The translations under genes were made by a program, and so were the position numbers. A DNA stretch of 64,000 bases, taken from Ailurus styani (Eukaryota; Chordata; Mammalia; Carnivora; Ailuridae). Of this stretch, positions 36,786 to 48,959 are shown piece by piece; position 1 is the first letter of the stretch; each line of letters begins with the position of its first letter. The notes beneath the pieces were generated by a model, which saw nothing but the letters and a program-made list of their open reading frames with translations, was not told the DNA's origin and made no database searches. Location of the stretch: NCBI GenBank assembly GCA_002007465.1, contig LNAC01001219.1:210661-274660 (forward strand), in the 5' to 3' direction.

Positions 36786-36966
36786 GGGGTGCCTGGGTGG
36801 CTCAGTCAGTTAATTGACTTCAGCTTGGGTCATAATCTCAGTTTCCTGGGATGGAGTCTCGCATTAGGCTCGCTGCTCAGTGGGGAATCTGCTTCTCCTT
36901 CACCTTATGCCCCTCTCTCCGTTCATGCTGTCTCTCTCTCAAATAAATAAATAAAATTTAAAAAAA
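36786..36966 (+). mobile_element. SINEC, sense, older
   Basis: The element has head 'ggggtgcctgggtggctcag', body with several changes and an 'aaataaataaataaaattt' tail. Confidence 0.9.
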
Positions 36967-37155
36967 TAAGACCCAGACAACATGGTTTTGCAGGGAAGAG
37001 TTGCCAAATTTTCAAAAAACAGATAATTCCTATACTTGGAACTGTTTCAAAGAACAGTAAAGAAATGAAATCTACTTGAACTCATTTTATGATGTTATGA
37101 TTCCTTGATTTCAAGGCAAGGCAAAGATTGTATAAGAAAAAAAAAATGCATAGAG

Positions 37156-37351
37156 TCACCTGGGGGAAAGGGGCTCAATTGGTTAAGCCTCTGCCTTTTG
37201 CTCAGATCATGATCCCGGAGTTCCAGGATTGAGCCCTGCATTGGGCTCCCTGCTCAGTGGGAAGTCTGTTTCTCCCTCTGCCTCTCACTCAGCCTGTGCT
37301 CTCTCTCTCTCACTCTTTCTCTCTCTCAAAAAAATAAAATCTTTTAAAAAA
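37156..37351 (+). mobile_element. SINEC, sense, old
   Basis: The head is degraded ('cacctgggggaaaggggctca'), but 'ggttaagcctctgcctttt', 'gggctccctgctcagtggg' and the CT-rich tail identify it. Confidence 0.85.
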
Positions 37352-38631
37352 TGCGTAAACATATTTTACTTAGAAACACAGATACAAAATTCCTAAACAA
37401 ATAGTGCAATGATACACTGATCATAAACACAGTGATATTATATTTATTTTTAATGCCTCATAACCATGATAGAAATTTTTTTAAAAATCTATCAATAAAT
37501 TTGCTAAATTCATAGATAAAAAGAAAAATGTATGCTTATTTATAAAGATGAAGAGAATTTTTATAAGATTCACAAAACTTATTAGCAAGTAATAAAAACT
37601 TTCTTAAAAGGGAATAAATAAGAACTACTTTAATCTAATAGAAGAGGTCTATTCCTTTATCATTCTTAAGAATTCTAAAAAACAAAATTTTAGAACCATT
37701 GCCACTCAAGTCAAAAACCAAGAACAATATTACTACTACCAATTTATCCCAGCCTGTACAATAAAACAAAAACAAAAGATATAAAGACACAAAGAGAAGG
37801 GAGAATTTTGTCATTATTTTCAGACTATGATTATTAGCATAAAAAAACTACAAAAAATGAATGAACCGCTAATACTTAATACAAAGTCAGCAAAGTTGTT
37901 AGATACAAAAACAACAAACAAAATTTAAAACATTCTTATGTCAGCATAACATTTTAGAAAATATACTTTGAAAACAAAATTATACCATTCACTAAAGAAA
38001 CAAAATTTATAAATCTCCTACAGATAAACCTCCAAAAAATATGTTGTCTTATATAGCTAGAAATCAAATGGAACACCTTGTTTTTACCTAGCCAGCTCAG
38101 CTGTTTTGTCTGAGCACTTGATATTACAAGGGATGGAAAAATCTTGTATCCTGAAATAAACTGAGAGTGAATGTGAAGAGATGAGGCAGGTAGGGGAAGG
38201 GAAAGGAGAAGAAGTAAGGAGGAAGAAAGGGTGGGAGGGAGGGAAGACAGGCCAGCCATCTAACCAGTCTTGTCTACTCAAGCTGATCAATAGTTCAGTT
38301 TAGCACCAGGCCCTCAAATAAAACCTTAAGTCCATTTGCTCCTCTATATCGCTGACTCTCTAATGGAAATAATTCCAGCGTCAACTTTTACAATGTTAAT
38401 ATAGACACATGTGTAGGGACTATTGTCAATATAATGCAAAATTCATCTATTCGCTAATGATAATAATGAGCAAACTGATTATAACTTTGTAGATTTTCCC
38501 ATTATATTCTGCTATATCTTTTATTCTGGGAGCCAGTTCTGAATCATGACAACTTAGAGAGAGAGGAGGCACGAGAAAGAAAGAAAAATGTTTCTCAGTA
38601 TTCATTTGCCTCCAGTTTTTGACAATACCTT

Positions 38632-38827
38632 TATTTTTAATTTTTTTTAATTTTTTTATTATTTGCCCCAGGGGTACAGGTCTGTGAATCATCAGGCTTG
38701 CACCTTTCACAGCATTCACCAAAGCACAAACCCTCCCCAATGTCCATAACCCATCCACCCTATCCCTACCCTCCCACCCCCCAATAACCCTCAGTTTGTT
38801 TTGTACTGAGATTAGGAGTCTCTTATG
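38632..38827 (-). mobile_element. Young L1 tail, antisense, about 195 bp
   Basis: The + strand shows a T-rich start, 'catcaggcttgcacctttca' and 'aaccctcagtttgtttt', the complement of the carnivore L1 3' UTR. 'ttttgacaatacctttaa' or a near copy flanks both sides (about 38616 and 38828), a target duplication marking an extremely 5'-truncated insertion. Confidence 0.85.
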
Positions 38828-41520
38828 GTTTTGACAATACCTTTAAAAAACATAATATAAACTCTGAATAAATACATAAACCATTTTCAAATATATAAAA
38901 ATTCAACAATATAAATGTTAATTCCCCCCAACCAATTTACAACTCAATAAAATTCAAATAAAAATCCCCAACAGGAATTTTTGTGTATTTTGACAAATCA
39001 ATTCTATATATAAAAAAGAAAAAACAATCCAAGAATAAATAACATATTTATAAACATCAAGTTCCCAAGAGGGAAGGCTCACCCTAGGTATTTCATTTGA
39101 TTATCAAGTCATTTTAAAAAGAATACTGATTGAACACATGTGGTCTTAGCACAGGAATAAACTAATCACTGGGGGTATGCTAATCAGTGGGGGTAAAGAG
39201 GAGTGGCATCAGCAAAATAGCAGCAACAAAATTTCTAGCACTTGTCTGATCCAGAAACATCAATTTGAACAACTATCCAGGTACGATAATACCTTCACAA
39301 GAGCCAAGGATTCCAGGTGAGGGACTACAGAACCTGGGTAAAGCACAGAAATAAGAAAATATCCACTGAGGAAGGTAGGAGACATACACTCATATTATTC
39401 CTATCACCCTTTTTCCATGCACAAGTGGCCTAGCACAGAGGGAGACACACCTATGGGAGAAGAGTCCTAAGCTCACTCTGGCCAATTCCTATGGCATCAG
39501 GCTCCTGATGGACTCCAATGAATCAGACTCCCCAACATAGACCCACATTGGTGGGCTCCTGTGACACAAGGCTCCAGGATAACCTTGTCACCAGGCCATT
39601 TCTCCTCAGCCCGAGCTGCCACACCTATTCCCATGAAGCCAGGCTCCAGGCCCATCCCTGTATGGGACCAACCTCCACAGTCTCAGATGCTGGGCACACC
39701 TCAGTGGTTAACAATGCCTGGTGGGCAGCTGTAGACACAGGATCTAGGTCTGCCTATGCTGATCCAGTGCTCAGTCCCTTCACTAGAGACTCATGGACCA
39801 GGCCTACCACAATGAATCAAGGCTCCAGGCTTGCTCCCACAGAGCCATGTACCAGGCTGGTCTCCATGTACCCCAAAATAGGCCTCCTTACCTGCTGATC
39901 CAGTAATCAGACCTGTGTGCCCAAACACCCTGCACATAGCACCACAACAGGGCCTACCTACCCATAATGCCTTAATGGCCTGAATGGTAGGGTTTTGCCT
40001 GCCAAATCCAGTCTATAAAGACTGGAAGTTGTGCCTACACCCTCAAATACATAGACACCACCACAAGGCCACAACCATCATGAATAATCAAGAAAATATA
40101 ACTCCATCAAAGGAAACTAACAAAAAAATCCAATGACTGACCCTAAAGAAATGAAGATCTATGAACTATTTGACACAATATTCAGTATAACTCACTACTC
40201 TTTTTTTTTTTTTCTGTGTGGTTCAGTCTTTTATGGAACCTCTCTATTCAATTCTTCAGTTCAATGTTTTCTTCATCTCTAAGATTTGGGTTTTTTTAAT
40301 GGTTTCTATTTCTTTGTTGAATTTCTCATTTTGTTTATCCATTGTTTCCCTAATTTCATCTATTTTATAGTTCACTAAATAGTGAACTAGAAGACAAGTT
40401 ATTTGAAATCATCTATTCAGAGGAGAAAAAAAAGAAAAATAATGAAAAAGAGTAAAAAAAGCCGACATGAATTATGGGATACAATTAAGAGAAACAATCT
40501 GCACATTCTTGGAGTCCCAGAAAAAGAGGGGGAAAAGAATAGAAAGCTTATTTAAAGTAATAATGACAGAAAACTTCCCAATCTGGGAAGAAATTTGGAA
40601 GTCCAAATTCTTGAAGCTCGTGAATGAATCACCTCAAATTTCAAACCAAAACACTTTTGTCCAAGCACATTAATTACAACTATCTAAAATCAAAGACTAA
40701 GAATTTTAAAAGCAGCAAGAGGAAAAAATAGCTTCATATAAAAGGGGACCTTCATAAGGCTTTAAGTTAACTTCTCAACAGAAATCTTACAGGCCAGGAG
40801 AGTATATTGATATATTCAAAGTACTGAAAGGAAAACATTGCAAACCAGAAAGACAACCAAGCAAAATTGTCCTTCAGGAATGGAGGAAAGAGAAAAACAC
40901 AAAGTGGAAATAGAACATACCAAAACTTATGAGATACAGCAAAAGCAGTTCTCAGGGGGAAGTTTTATAATGAAAAACACCTATATTAAGAAAACGGCCT
41001 ACAAACAACCTAACTTTAAACCTCAAGGGATTACAAAAAAAAACAAACTAGCCAAACTTAGCAGAAGGAAAGAAATAACAAAGATCAGGTCAGAAATAAA
41101 TGAAATAGAAGCCAGAAAAATAACAGAAAAGATCAATGAAACTAAGAGCTGGTTTTGTGAAAAGATAAACAAAACTGACAAACTGTTAGAGTGAGTAAAA
41201 AAGAAAGAAAACTCAAACAAAATCAGAAATGAAACAGAAAAAAAAAACAAAGTAAAAAGAATATGTTAAAAATGTGTGACATTATAACAATACCAGCATT
41301 TCTTAACTATGTATCATGCGTATTATATGCATTATCTTATTGAGTTCTTGCTATAAGTTTACTATTCCCAATTTAAAAAAAAAAGAAAGAAATGAAACAG
41401 AAGCCATTACAACTGAAACCATAGAAACACAAAAGATCATAAAAGACTACTGTGAACACTTATATGTTAACAACTGGATAACCTAGAAGAGATGGAAAAA
41501 TTACTAGAAACATACAACTT

Positions 41521-41735
41521 GGGCGCCTGGGTGGCTCAGTGGGTTAAAGCCTCTGCTTTCAGCTCAGGTCATGATCTCAGCGTCCTAAGATCGAGGCCCG
41601 CATCGGGCTCTCTGCTCAGCAGGGAGCCTGCTTCCTCCTCTCCCTGTCTCTCTGCCTGCCTCTCTGCCTACTTGTAATCTCTCTCTCTGTGTGTCAAATA
41701 AATAAATAAAATCTTTAGAAACTAAAAAAAAAAAA
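41521..41735 (+). mobile_element. SINEC, young, inside L1, 15-bp target duplication
   Basis: Near consensus; 'agaaacatacaactt' flanks it at 41506-41520 and 41736-41750. It was inserted after the host L1. Confidence 0.95.
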
Positions 41736-42794
41736 AGAAACATACAACTTACCAGGACTGAATCAGGAAGTAATAAAATTTGGACTGACCAATAATGTGT
41801 AAGGAGATTAAGATAATAATCAAAACCTCCCAACAAAAAAAATGTCCAACACCAGATAGTTTCACTGGTGAATTATATCAAACACATAAAAAGAGGTGAC
41901 ACTAATCTCTGTCAAATTCTTCCCCAAAAAATGAAGTGGAAGAACATTTTCAGATTTTATGAGGCCAGCATTAACCTTGTGATAAAGCCAAATAAAGACA
42001 CTACAATAAAAGAAAACTGCAAACCAACACTTCTGATGAATAAAGATGCAAAAAAATCTAAACAAAATACTAGTAAATATCACATCTATAAGATCATACA
42101 CAATGATAAAGTGGGATTTATCCATGGATGGCTCAATACATGCAAATCAAAAAAATGTTCTACAACACATTAATAGAACAGAAGATAAAAATCATATGAT
42201 CATCTCAATATATGCAAAAAAATCTGACAAAATTCACCATCCTTTCATAATAAAAATTCTCAACAAATTAGATGTAGAAGAAATAAACCTCAACACAATA
42301 AAGCCCACATATAAAAAACCCACAGCTAATATCATACTCTATAGCAAAAGATTGAAAACTTTCTCTTTAATATCAGGGACAAAGCAAGGTTCCCACTCTC
42401 ACCACTCCTAGTCAGTATAATGCTGGAAGTCCTGTCCAGAGTAATTAGTTAAGGATAAGAAATTAAAGGCATTCAAATTGGAAAATAAAAAGCAAAACTC
42501 TCTCTGCATGCATGTGATATGATTTTATATATAGAAATCTTTAAAGATTCCACTAAAAATCTGTTAGAACTAATAAATTCAGTACAGTTGCTGGATACAA
42601 AATACACACAAAAGATCAATTGCATTTCTATATACTAGCAATGAAATATCTGAAAAAAAGTAAAGCAATCCCACTTACAATAATTATATCAAAAACAATA
42701 AAATACTTAGGGATAAATTTAACCAAGAATGTGAAAGATCTGTATACTGAAAATTACAGGGCAGTGATGAAAAAACTTGAAGAAGACACAAACA

Positions 42795-42978
42795 GGGGTG
42801 CCTGGGTGTCTCAGCCAGTTAAATGTCTGCCTTTGGCTCAAGTCATGATTCAGGGTCCTGGGATCTAGCCCTGGGTCAGGCTCCCTGCTCAGTAGAGAGT
42901 CTGCTTCTCCCACTCCCTCTGCCATCCCCCTGCTTGTGTTTGCTCTCTCTCTCAAACAAATACAGTCATAAAAAAAAA
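42795..42978 (+). mobile_element. SINEC, sense, inside L1
   Basis: The element has head 'ggggtgcctgggtgtctcag' and a diverged body. 'gaagacacaaa' is repeated at both ends (about 42783 and 42983). Confidence 0.9.
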
Positions 42979-43033
42979 TGGAGAAGACACAAATAAATGG
43001 AAAGATGTTCCATGAATTGGAAGAATTAATTTT

Positions 43034-43227
43034 TTTTTAAAGATTTATTTATTTATTTCACAGAGGGAGAGAGATCACAAGGAGGCAGAGAGGCAGGCAG
43101 AGAGAGAGAGGGGGAAGCAGGCTTCCCGCTGAGCAGAGAGCCCGATGCGGGCCTCGATCCCAGGACCCTGAGATCACGACCTGAGCCGAAAGCAGAGGCT
43201 TTAACCCACTGAGCCACCCAGGCGCCC
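43034..43227 (-). mobile_element. SINEC, young, antisense, inside L1
   Basis: A near-consensus reversed copy; 'tggaagaattaatttt' flanks it at 43018-43033 and 43228-43243. Confidence 0.95.
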
Positions 43228-45360
43228 TGGAAGAATTAATTTTGTTAAAAGTCTGTACTACCCAAAGCCATCCATAGAGTTAATGCAATTCCTATCAAAT
43301 TTCTGATGGCATTGTTCATAGAAACAGAAAACACAATTCTAAAATTTGTGTGGTACCACAAAAGACTCTGAATAACCAAAGCCATCCCAAGGAAGAACAA
43401 AGCTGAAGGCATCACATCTCATGCACTCTATTTCAAAGCCATAATAAAATAGTATGTTAGTGGCATAAAACAGACACGTAGAAAAATGGAATAGAATTAA
43501 GAGCCCAGAAATAAACCCATTCATAGACAGTCATGTAACATTTGACAAGGGAGCCAGGAATATTCAATGGGGAAAGGACAGTATCTTCAATAAATGATGC
43601 TGGGAAAAAAATATATTCCCATGAGAAAGAATGGAATTAGACTTTCCACTCACAAAAATAAACTCAAAATTGATAAGATTGAAAACTGTAAAATTCTTAG
43701 GAAAAAAGTAAAGGGAAAAACTCCTTAACACTGGACAAAATAAAAAGATGGAACTACATCAAACTAAAAGGCTACTGTGTAGAAAAAGAAACGAACCTCA
43801 AAACGAAAAGGCAACCTATGGAATTAGAAAAAATATCTGCAAACCCCATATCTGATAAGGAGTTCATCTATATTATACATATGGAACTCATCAACTCAGT
43901 AGCAAAAAATCTGATTTAAAAATGAGCAGCAGAACTGAATTGACATTTTTTTTCAGAGAAGATAATACAATGATCAACAGGTACATGAAAAGATGCTCAA
44001 CATCACTGGGAAATGAAAATCAAAACTACGATGAGCTATTACCTCCCATCTGTTAAAATGGCTATTACCATAAAGAGAAGAAACAAGTGTTAGTGAGGCT
44101 ATGGAGAAAAGGGTACGATGTCCATTGTTGGTGAGTGCACACTATGAGGTTCCTCAAAAATTAAAAATAGAACTACGATGTAATCCAACAAACCTATATA
44201 TTAATACATACATGAAGGAAATGAAATCACTGTCTTAAAGAGAAATCTGTACCACTATGCTCACTGTAGCATCATTTACAATAGCTAAGAAACGGAAACA
44301 ATCTCACTGTCCATCAATGAACCAATAGGTGTATATATACATATACACACACATACATGCAATGAATGGGTACATATATAGACACACAATGAAATACTAT
44401 TCAGTCATAAAGAAAGGAAAACTGGCCTTTTGTGACATGGATGGACCTTGAGGGCATTATGCTGAATGAGATATACAGACAGAGAAAGATAAGTGTTCCC
44501 CTATATGTGGAATCTAAACTGAATTCAGAAGTAGAGAGTAGAATGGTGGTTGCCAGAGGCTGGGGTGGGGTGGGAGAAATAGGGAGACGTTGATCAGAGG
44601 GTAAAACTTCCAGCTACAAGATGAGTAAGTTCTAGAGATCTCATGTACAGCATGGTGACTACAATTAACCTTATTTTACTGTATATTTGAAAATTGTTGA
44701 AAGAAGATCTTAAATGTTATCGCCACACACACATACATACACACACAATGGTAAATATGTGAGAGACTAGAAGTGTTAATTAACCTTATTGTGGTAATCA
44801 TACCACAGTATATACAGTATTAAATCACCACATTGTACACCTAAAACTTCATGTTATATGTCAATAATATATCAATAAAGTTGGGGAAAAAAGCAGTGTG
44901 ACAAAATCAAGAATCCAGAGATAGATCCTTATATAGGAGAATAGATTTATGACTCAGATAGGAGGTTTTTTTCTTAAATACCAAGAAAACAGGTAACATA
45001 AATGTTGACTAATAAAAATTCAAAACTTTTTATTGACCAAACACACTACAAATAAGGTTAAAAGATAAGAGGCAGTCAGACTGAGACAAAATATTTGCAG
45101 AGTATATAACTATCAATGTAATCAGCATTAAGGATGTAAATAAAATCTCACAATCAGTAAGAAAAATAAATTAAATGATTTAAGGATAAGAATAAACAGT
45201 TCACAAAATAAGGAAACTGAATGCCTAATAAACATGTTTCCAAATCTCAATAATTATCAAAAAATACAATATAAAAATGAGATACTACTTTCCTCCAAAT
45301 ATATCGACCAAAATTTTAAAGCCTGACAAGATCAAATATTTATTAAGGTATGTGGTAAAA

Positions 45361-45549
45361 GAGTGCCTGGGTGGTACAGTTGGTTGAGCATCACACTCTT
45401 AGTTTCCACTCAGGTCATGATCTCAGGATTGTGAGACTGAGCCCCAAGTCAGGCTCTGTGCTCAGGGTGGAGTCTGTTTCAGACTCTCTCTACCTCTGTC
45501 CACCCCGCCCGCCACACTGCACTCCCTCTCTCTCAAATAAATAAATCTT
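45361..45549 (+). mobile_element. SINEC, sense, old
   Basis: The element has head 'gagtgcctgggtggtacagt', changed body and a short 'caaataaataaatctt' tail. Confidence 0.85.
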
Positions 45550-45710
45550 GAATTCTACTTCTGGGTATAAACACAAGAGTAAAGTATTACATTTGTGCAT
45601 AAAATGTCATGTACAAAGATGTTTATTGTGACATTTAAAAATCAGAAATAAATTAACATATGTAAACTCGTAAAATAGAATAATATACAGCAGTTTAAAA
45701 TAAACTAACT

Positions 45711-45917
45711 CGGGCGCCTGGGTGGCTCAGTGGGTTAAGGCCGCTGCCTTCGGCTCAGGTCATGATCCCGGGGTCCTGGGATCGAGGCCCACATCGGGCT
45801 CTCTGCTCAGCAGGGAACCTGCTTCCTCCTCTCTCCTCTCTCTCTGCCTACTTGTAATCTCTCTCTCTGTGTCAAATGAATAAATAAAATCTTTAAAAAA
45901 TAAATAAATAAATAAAT
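45711..45917 (+). mobile_element. SINEC, young, 14-bp target duplication
   Basis: Near consensus; 'aaaataaactaact' is at 45697-45710 and again at 45918-45931. Confidence 0.95.
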
Positions 45918-46359
45918 AAAATAAACTAACTCTATATGTCTATATATATAATTGAGAAAACATCTCCAGTTACAGTGTTGAATGGACACAAGCCAGATGC
46001 AAAACGATATTTCCTGATACAAACTGATATTAAAAAATGACATATAATAATAAAAAGTAAGTATTTCAGAGAATTGAATAACAATTTATGTATCAATATT
46101 TAAAAAAGATGACACACAAATTAAAGCAAAAAATACTGAAACCCACCCTATTGCTTAAGGATCCACATATATATGAAAATACTTTTAAAAATTGCTGGAT
46201 ACACACTGAATGTTAAATTGAGGGAAGAAAATGAACCTGGGATTGGTGATTCAAAGGGATTTTAGACATCCCTATATTATTTTTTTCTTAGAAGAAAAAT
46301 TAGGAACAACCATGACAAACATTACATTATAAGTAGTATGATTATTGATTTCTGAGATA

Positions 46360-48210
46360 TTATTATTTTTTACAGTATCTCAAAATAAAAAGAAAGCAAA
46401 TGATACAATACTGTGAAGCCCTAAGGAGGCAGGTCATCATGGCAACATGTGCTATGGGTCACCAGTGTGTCCACCTGCAAAAGATCCAGCCTCTCTTGCA
46501 ATGCATCTTGTTCCTTCAAGCTCTGAGGGTCTCTAAGGGAGTGATGCCACATTCTCACTCACTAGTCTACCAGAACAAACCTCTGGTTCCTCTTATTTTA
46601 TTCACTGTCCATGAGGCTATTTGAAGGAACCCCACTTATTCCCATGAGTGATGCCCTTCTTTGTCAAGGTGCTGCTTCTGAAAAAAAGTACTGATCTTCA
46701 AAATGACTTGGGGTGCTGGTGTCCGTGAAAAATGAAATTTTCATACTCTGTACTGATACTTATAACCTGAGCCCCCAAATAGCACAGCTTGAGTTCAGTC
46801 TCATAACAATACTTCAGTGAAATTGTTGCTTAGTCAACTGTGAACAAGAATACACAGACACACACATATTCTTCCACACTCAAGGAACAGTTTTCACCAT
46901 TAATGCAACCCAAATTCATACTTAAAAAATAATAATTTTCTTCATTGTGTGTTTTCTCATTCTTACATGTAGTTTGATTACTCACAGTCATAGGGTATCA
47001 GATACCTCCTTTTCAAATCTTACTTTGTCATCTCATCTCTGCTTTGCTTTTTCACACCTGGCTCTTTCTAGTGATTCCCCAGAACAAAAGAAGCTGCCCC
47101 AAGTGTATTAAGCTGCCCCAAAAGTGTATTAATTATTTCACCTCTTGCTAGATTATAAAAAAAACCTCCTTATAACTTTGAAATTATTTTTCCTAGCCTG
47201 ATCAAGTTTTCAAAATCTTACAGCTAAAAATTTTCCAGGACTTAGGCACAGAATGTCATACATTCACCACTCTCCCAGCAATCTCTTTTGCTCACCCTCA
47301 TGCATCTTGTAGCAGAGATCTCTGAATGTCTTCACATACCCCATACCTGTTTCACCTATACTGCACAAAATCTTCCTAATGAGTGCTTAAAGAGAAGAGA
47401 GGTAATGGAAGAGCACTCTGATGCTGGATACAGTAGGGAGAATTTTTTCCTTGATTCAGTAAACATTTAAGTGCCTGCTCTTGCAGAGGTCATGCTAAGT
47501 GTGGGATTCGATGAGGAGAAAATAAAACCTTCTCTCACTGAAGGCAGTGACAGAGTGGGCAAATCAAGTAAGGAACCTTGGTGAGGACTGCAGAGATTAA
47601 GATTATGGGGTACAGACTGGAAAAGTAAAATGACAAAGGAGGATCAAGAAAGCAGCTCAACTAAAATAGGTTGGAATATGACACATTTCCTGACTTCACA
47701 CAGTCAGGGATCTAGAAAGGGAAAGGAAAAGTGAGCTCCATCACTAACTCTGGATCCTTCCTTCCAGAACGCTCCCAAGGCAAAGTGGTCCCTGCTTAAT
47801 CATCCTTTTCACTATTGTTCAGTGTGTGATTCTCATCCTGGAATGACATCAGTGAAAATGTGTTTCCACTTCATCAGAAAACCACACTAATTTGTCTGTT
47901 TGTTTGTTTTTATTAAAGCGAGACCTGAAAAATCTAAGTTCCATGTTTCTTTCAATTATATTGTTATCATTGGTATGATATGGTATCATGGTACCAGGTT
48001 ATGGTATCTAACTGCCCTTTTGTGCTCTCTTTTAGTGTGAATGTACCAAGACTTAAGATTTATATTTCTGACTCTGTAGTTTATTAATATTTTCAGCATT
48101 TCTCATCATCTAACTTCTTGTTTCTCTATTCTTATTTCCAATAGTTTGTTCCATTTTCAACTATTAAGGTCCATTTGGAGGGTATAATTGAAACTAACTG
48201 GTACTTAATG
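46360..48210. other. Unique intron DNA
   Basis: No clear repeat in most of this stretch; from about 47440 to 47530 it has faint L2-like wording. The frame at 46400-46624 has no flanking splice signals or family resemblance. A probable dead microexon lies at 47919-47933. Confidence 0.45.
47919..47933 (+). pseudogene. Probable dead TSBP1-type microexon
   Basis: A T-rich tract ending in 'tattaaag' is followed by 15 nt that in the shared phase read T-R-P-E-K, then 'ctaagttcc', which equals the recurrent donor 'gtaagttcc' with its G changed to C. The next intact exon (48942) reads T-R-Q-E-E-P, so this looks like a sister copy whose donor was lost. Confidence 0.4.
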
Positions 48211-48224
48211 TGGTACTATAGTAA

Positions 48225-48425
48225 TAAATAATATTTATTTATTAAATATTACAATGTACGAGGCACTGTACTCAGCACTTTATAGATGCATATACATTAT
48301 ATCAGATGAGTATTGTTATTCCTATTACAAAGAGAATAAAAGAGTGAAGCTAGGTAACTTGCCCATGATCCCCACAATATGAGCAGCAGAGACTGGGATT
48401 TGAATCCAGACTCTAAAGGTCCAGC
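48225..48425 (+). repeat. MIR relic
   Basis: Phrases 'gaggcactgtactcagcact', 'aggtaacttgcccatgat' and 'gggatttgaatccaga' follow the MIR order. Confidence 0.85.
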
Positions 48426-48941
48426 AGGGCCTCCATCCCAGTCAAATGGTGAGAAATACAGTCACCTGGCCCTAAGATATGTATGTTTATAGGGAAAAGA
48501 GAAAACTTTCTAAAATTAACAAAATGAACAGCAATTAGCAAAACAAGAATCATAGTAATGATCATGATAAACCAATATAATCATTCCAAAGAAGTGATGG
48601 GAAGAGGGGAATAATAATAAGAAAACAAAGTGTAAGTAACATAAAAATCTTACCAGTCAATGAAGAGTTTGAATTAGCAGAGAGAAAACAAAAGGAAGAA
48701 ATAGCATCTCCCAATGAGTCTATTCTTAACCTTTCTTTCCAAAAAGGCATCCAGATTGAGGGACATTAGCAAAACAATCTGAAGATATTCACTTTTAAAT
48801 CATACTGAACTGATTCTAAATATAGCGTTTGGTGGTCTCTCAGTACTATTTCTGAAACTTCTAGCATAAAGTTTGAGAAGTAACTCTGCTCTTCATCCAG
48901 AAATCTTTCACTCACTTACTTATTTGATTTCTTTTTTTCAG

Positions 48942-48959
48942 CAAGACAAGAAGAACCAA
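48942..48959 (+). CDS. TSBP1: TSBP1-type microexon, TRQEEP (18 nt)
   Basis: The acceptor 'gatttctttttttcag' and donor 'gtaagttctg' bound 18 nt. After the exon at 24315 (ends A) it reads T-R-Q-E-E-P and leaves A. The phase and signals match the ladder. I cannot place it in the human isoform I remember. Confidence 0.65.

Larger units (their letters stand above)
36450..39165 (+). mobile_element. Old L1 ORF2-like sequence, sense, interrupted
   Basis: Diverged ORF2-like DNA on the + strand, for example 'accaaaactgactcaagaagaa' and 'ttagcataaaaaaact' phrases, interrupted by SINEs at 36786 and 37156 and by a young antisense L1 tail at 38632. The part from 38080 to 38600 is not clearly L1. Confidence 0.5.
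39180..44895 (+). mobile_element. Near full-length L1, sense, decayed and rearranged
   Basis: A 5' UTR-like region (39180-40190, including a 126-codon chance frame) is followed by an inverted piece (40201-40375), then ORF1/ORF2-like DNA. ORF2 fragments appear at 40838-41194 (AKLSRRKEITKIRSEINEIE, linker before the polymerase), 42046-42411 (polymerase, with IYAKKSDKIHHPF in place of the usual motif, and SGTKQGS) and 42620-42780 (YLGINLTK). The 3' UTR ends near 44890. SINEs at 41521, 42795 and 43034 interrupt it. Many stops make it inactive. Confidence 0.8.
44900..46290 (+). mobile_element. Second old L1 3' portion, sense
   Basis: L1-like 3' ORF2 phrases ('cagagtatataactatcaat', 'ttcacaaaataaggaaactg') follow directly after the previous L1's 3' end. 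SINEs at 45361 and 45711 break it up. Confidence 0.5.
24336..48941. other. Large repeat-filled intron
   Basis: Between the exons at 24315 and 48942 lie at least four L1-derived blocks, about eight SINEs and an L2-like relic. From 24336 to 25560 and from 46360 to 48200 the DNA is mostly unique. I looked for the human exon beginning R-I-P-Q-V-H-T-M and did not find it. Confidence 0.6.

Noticed and set aside
39518..39898. 126-codon open frame on the + strand
   Set aside because: It lies in an L1 5' UTR-like, GC-richer stretch; composition resembles chance reading of that region and no splice signals border it.
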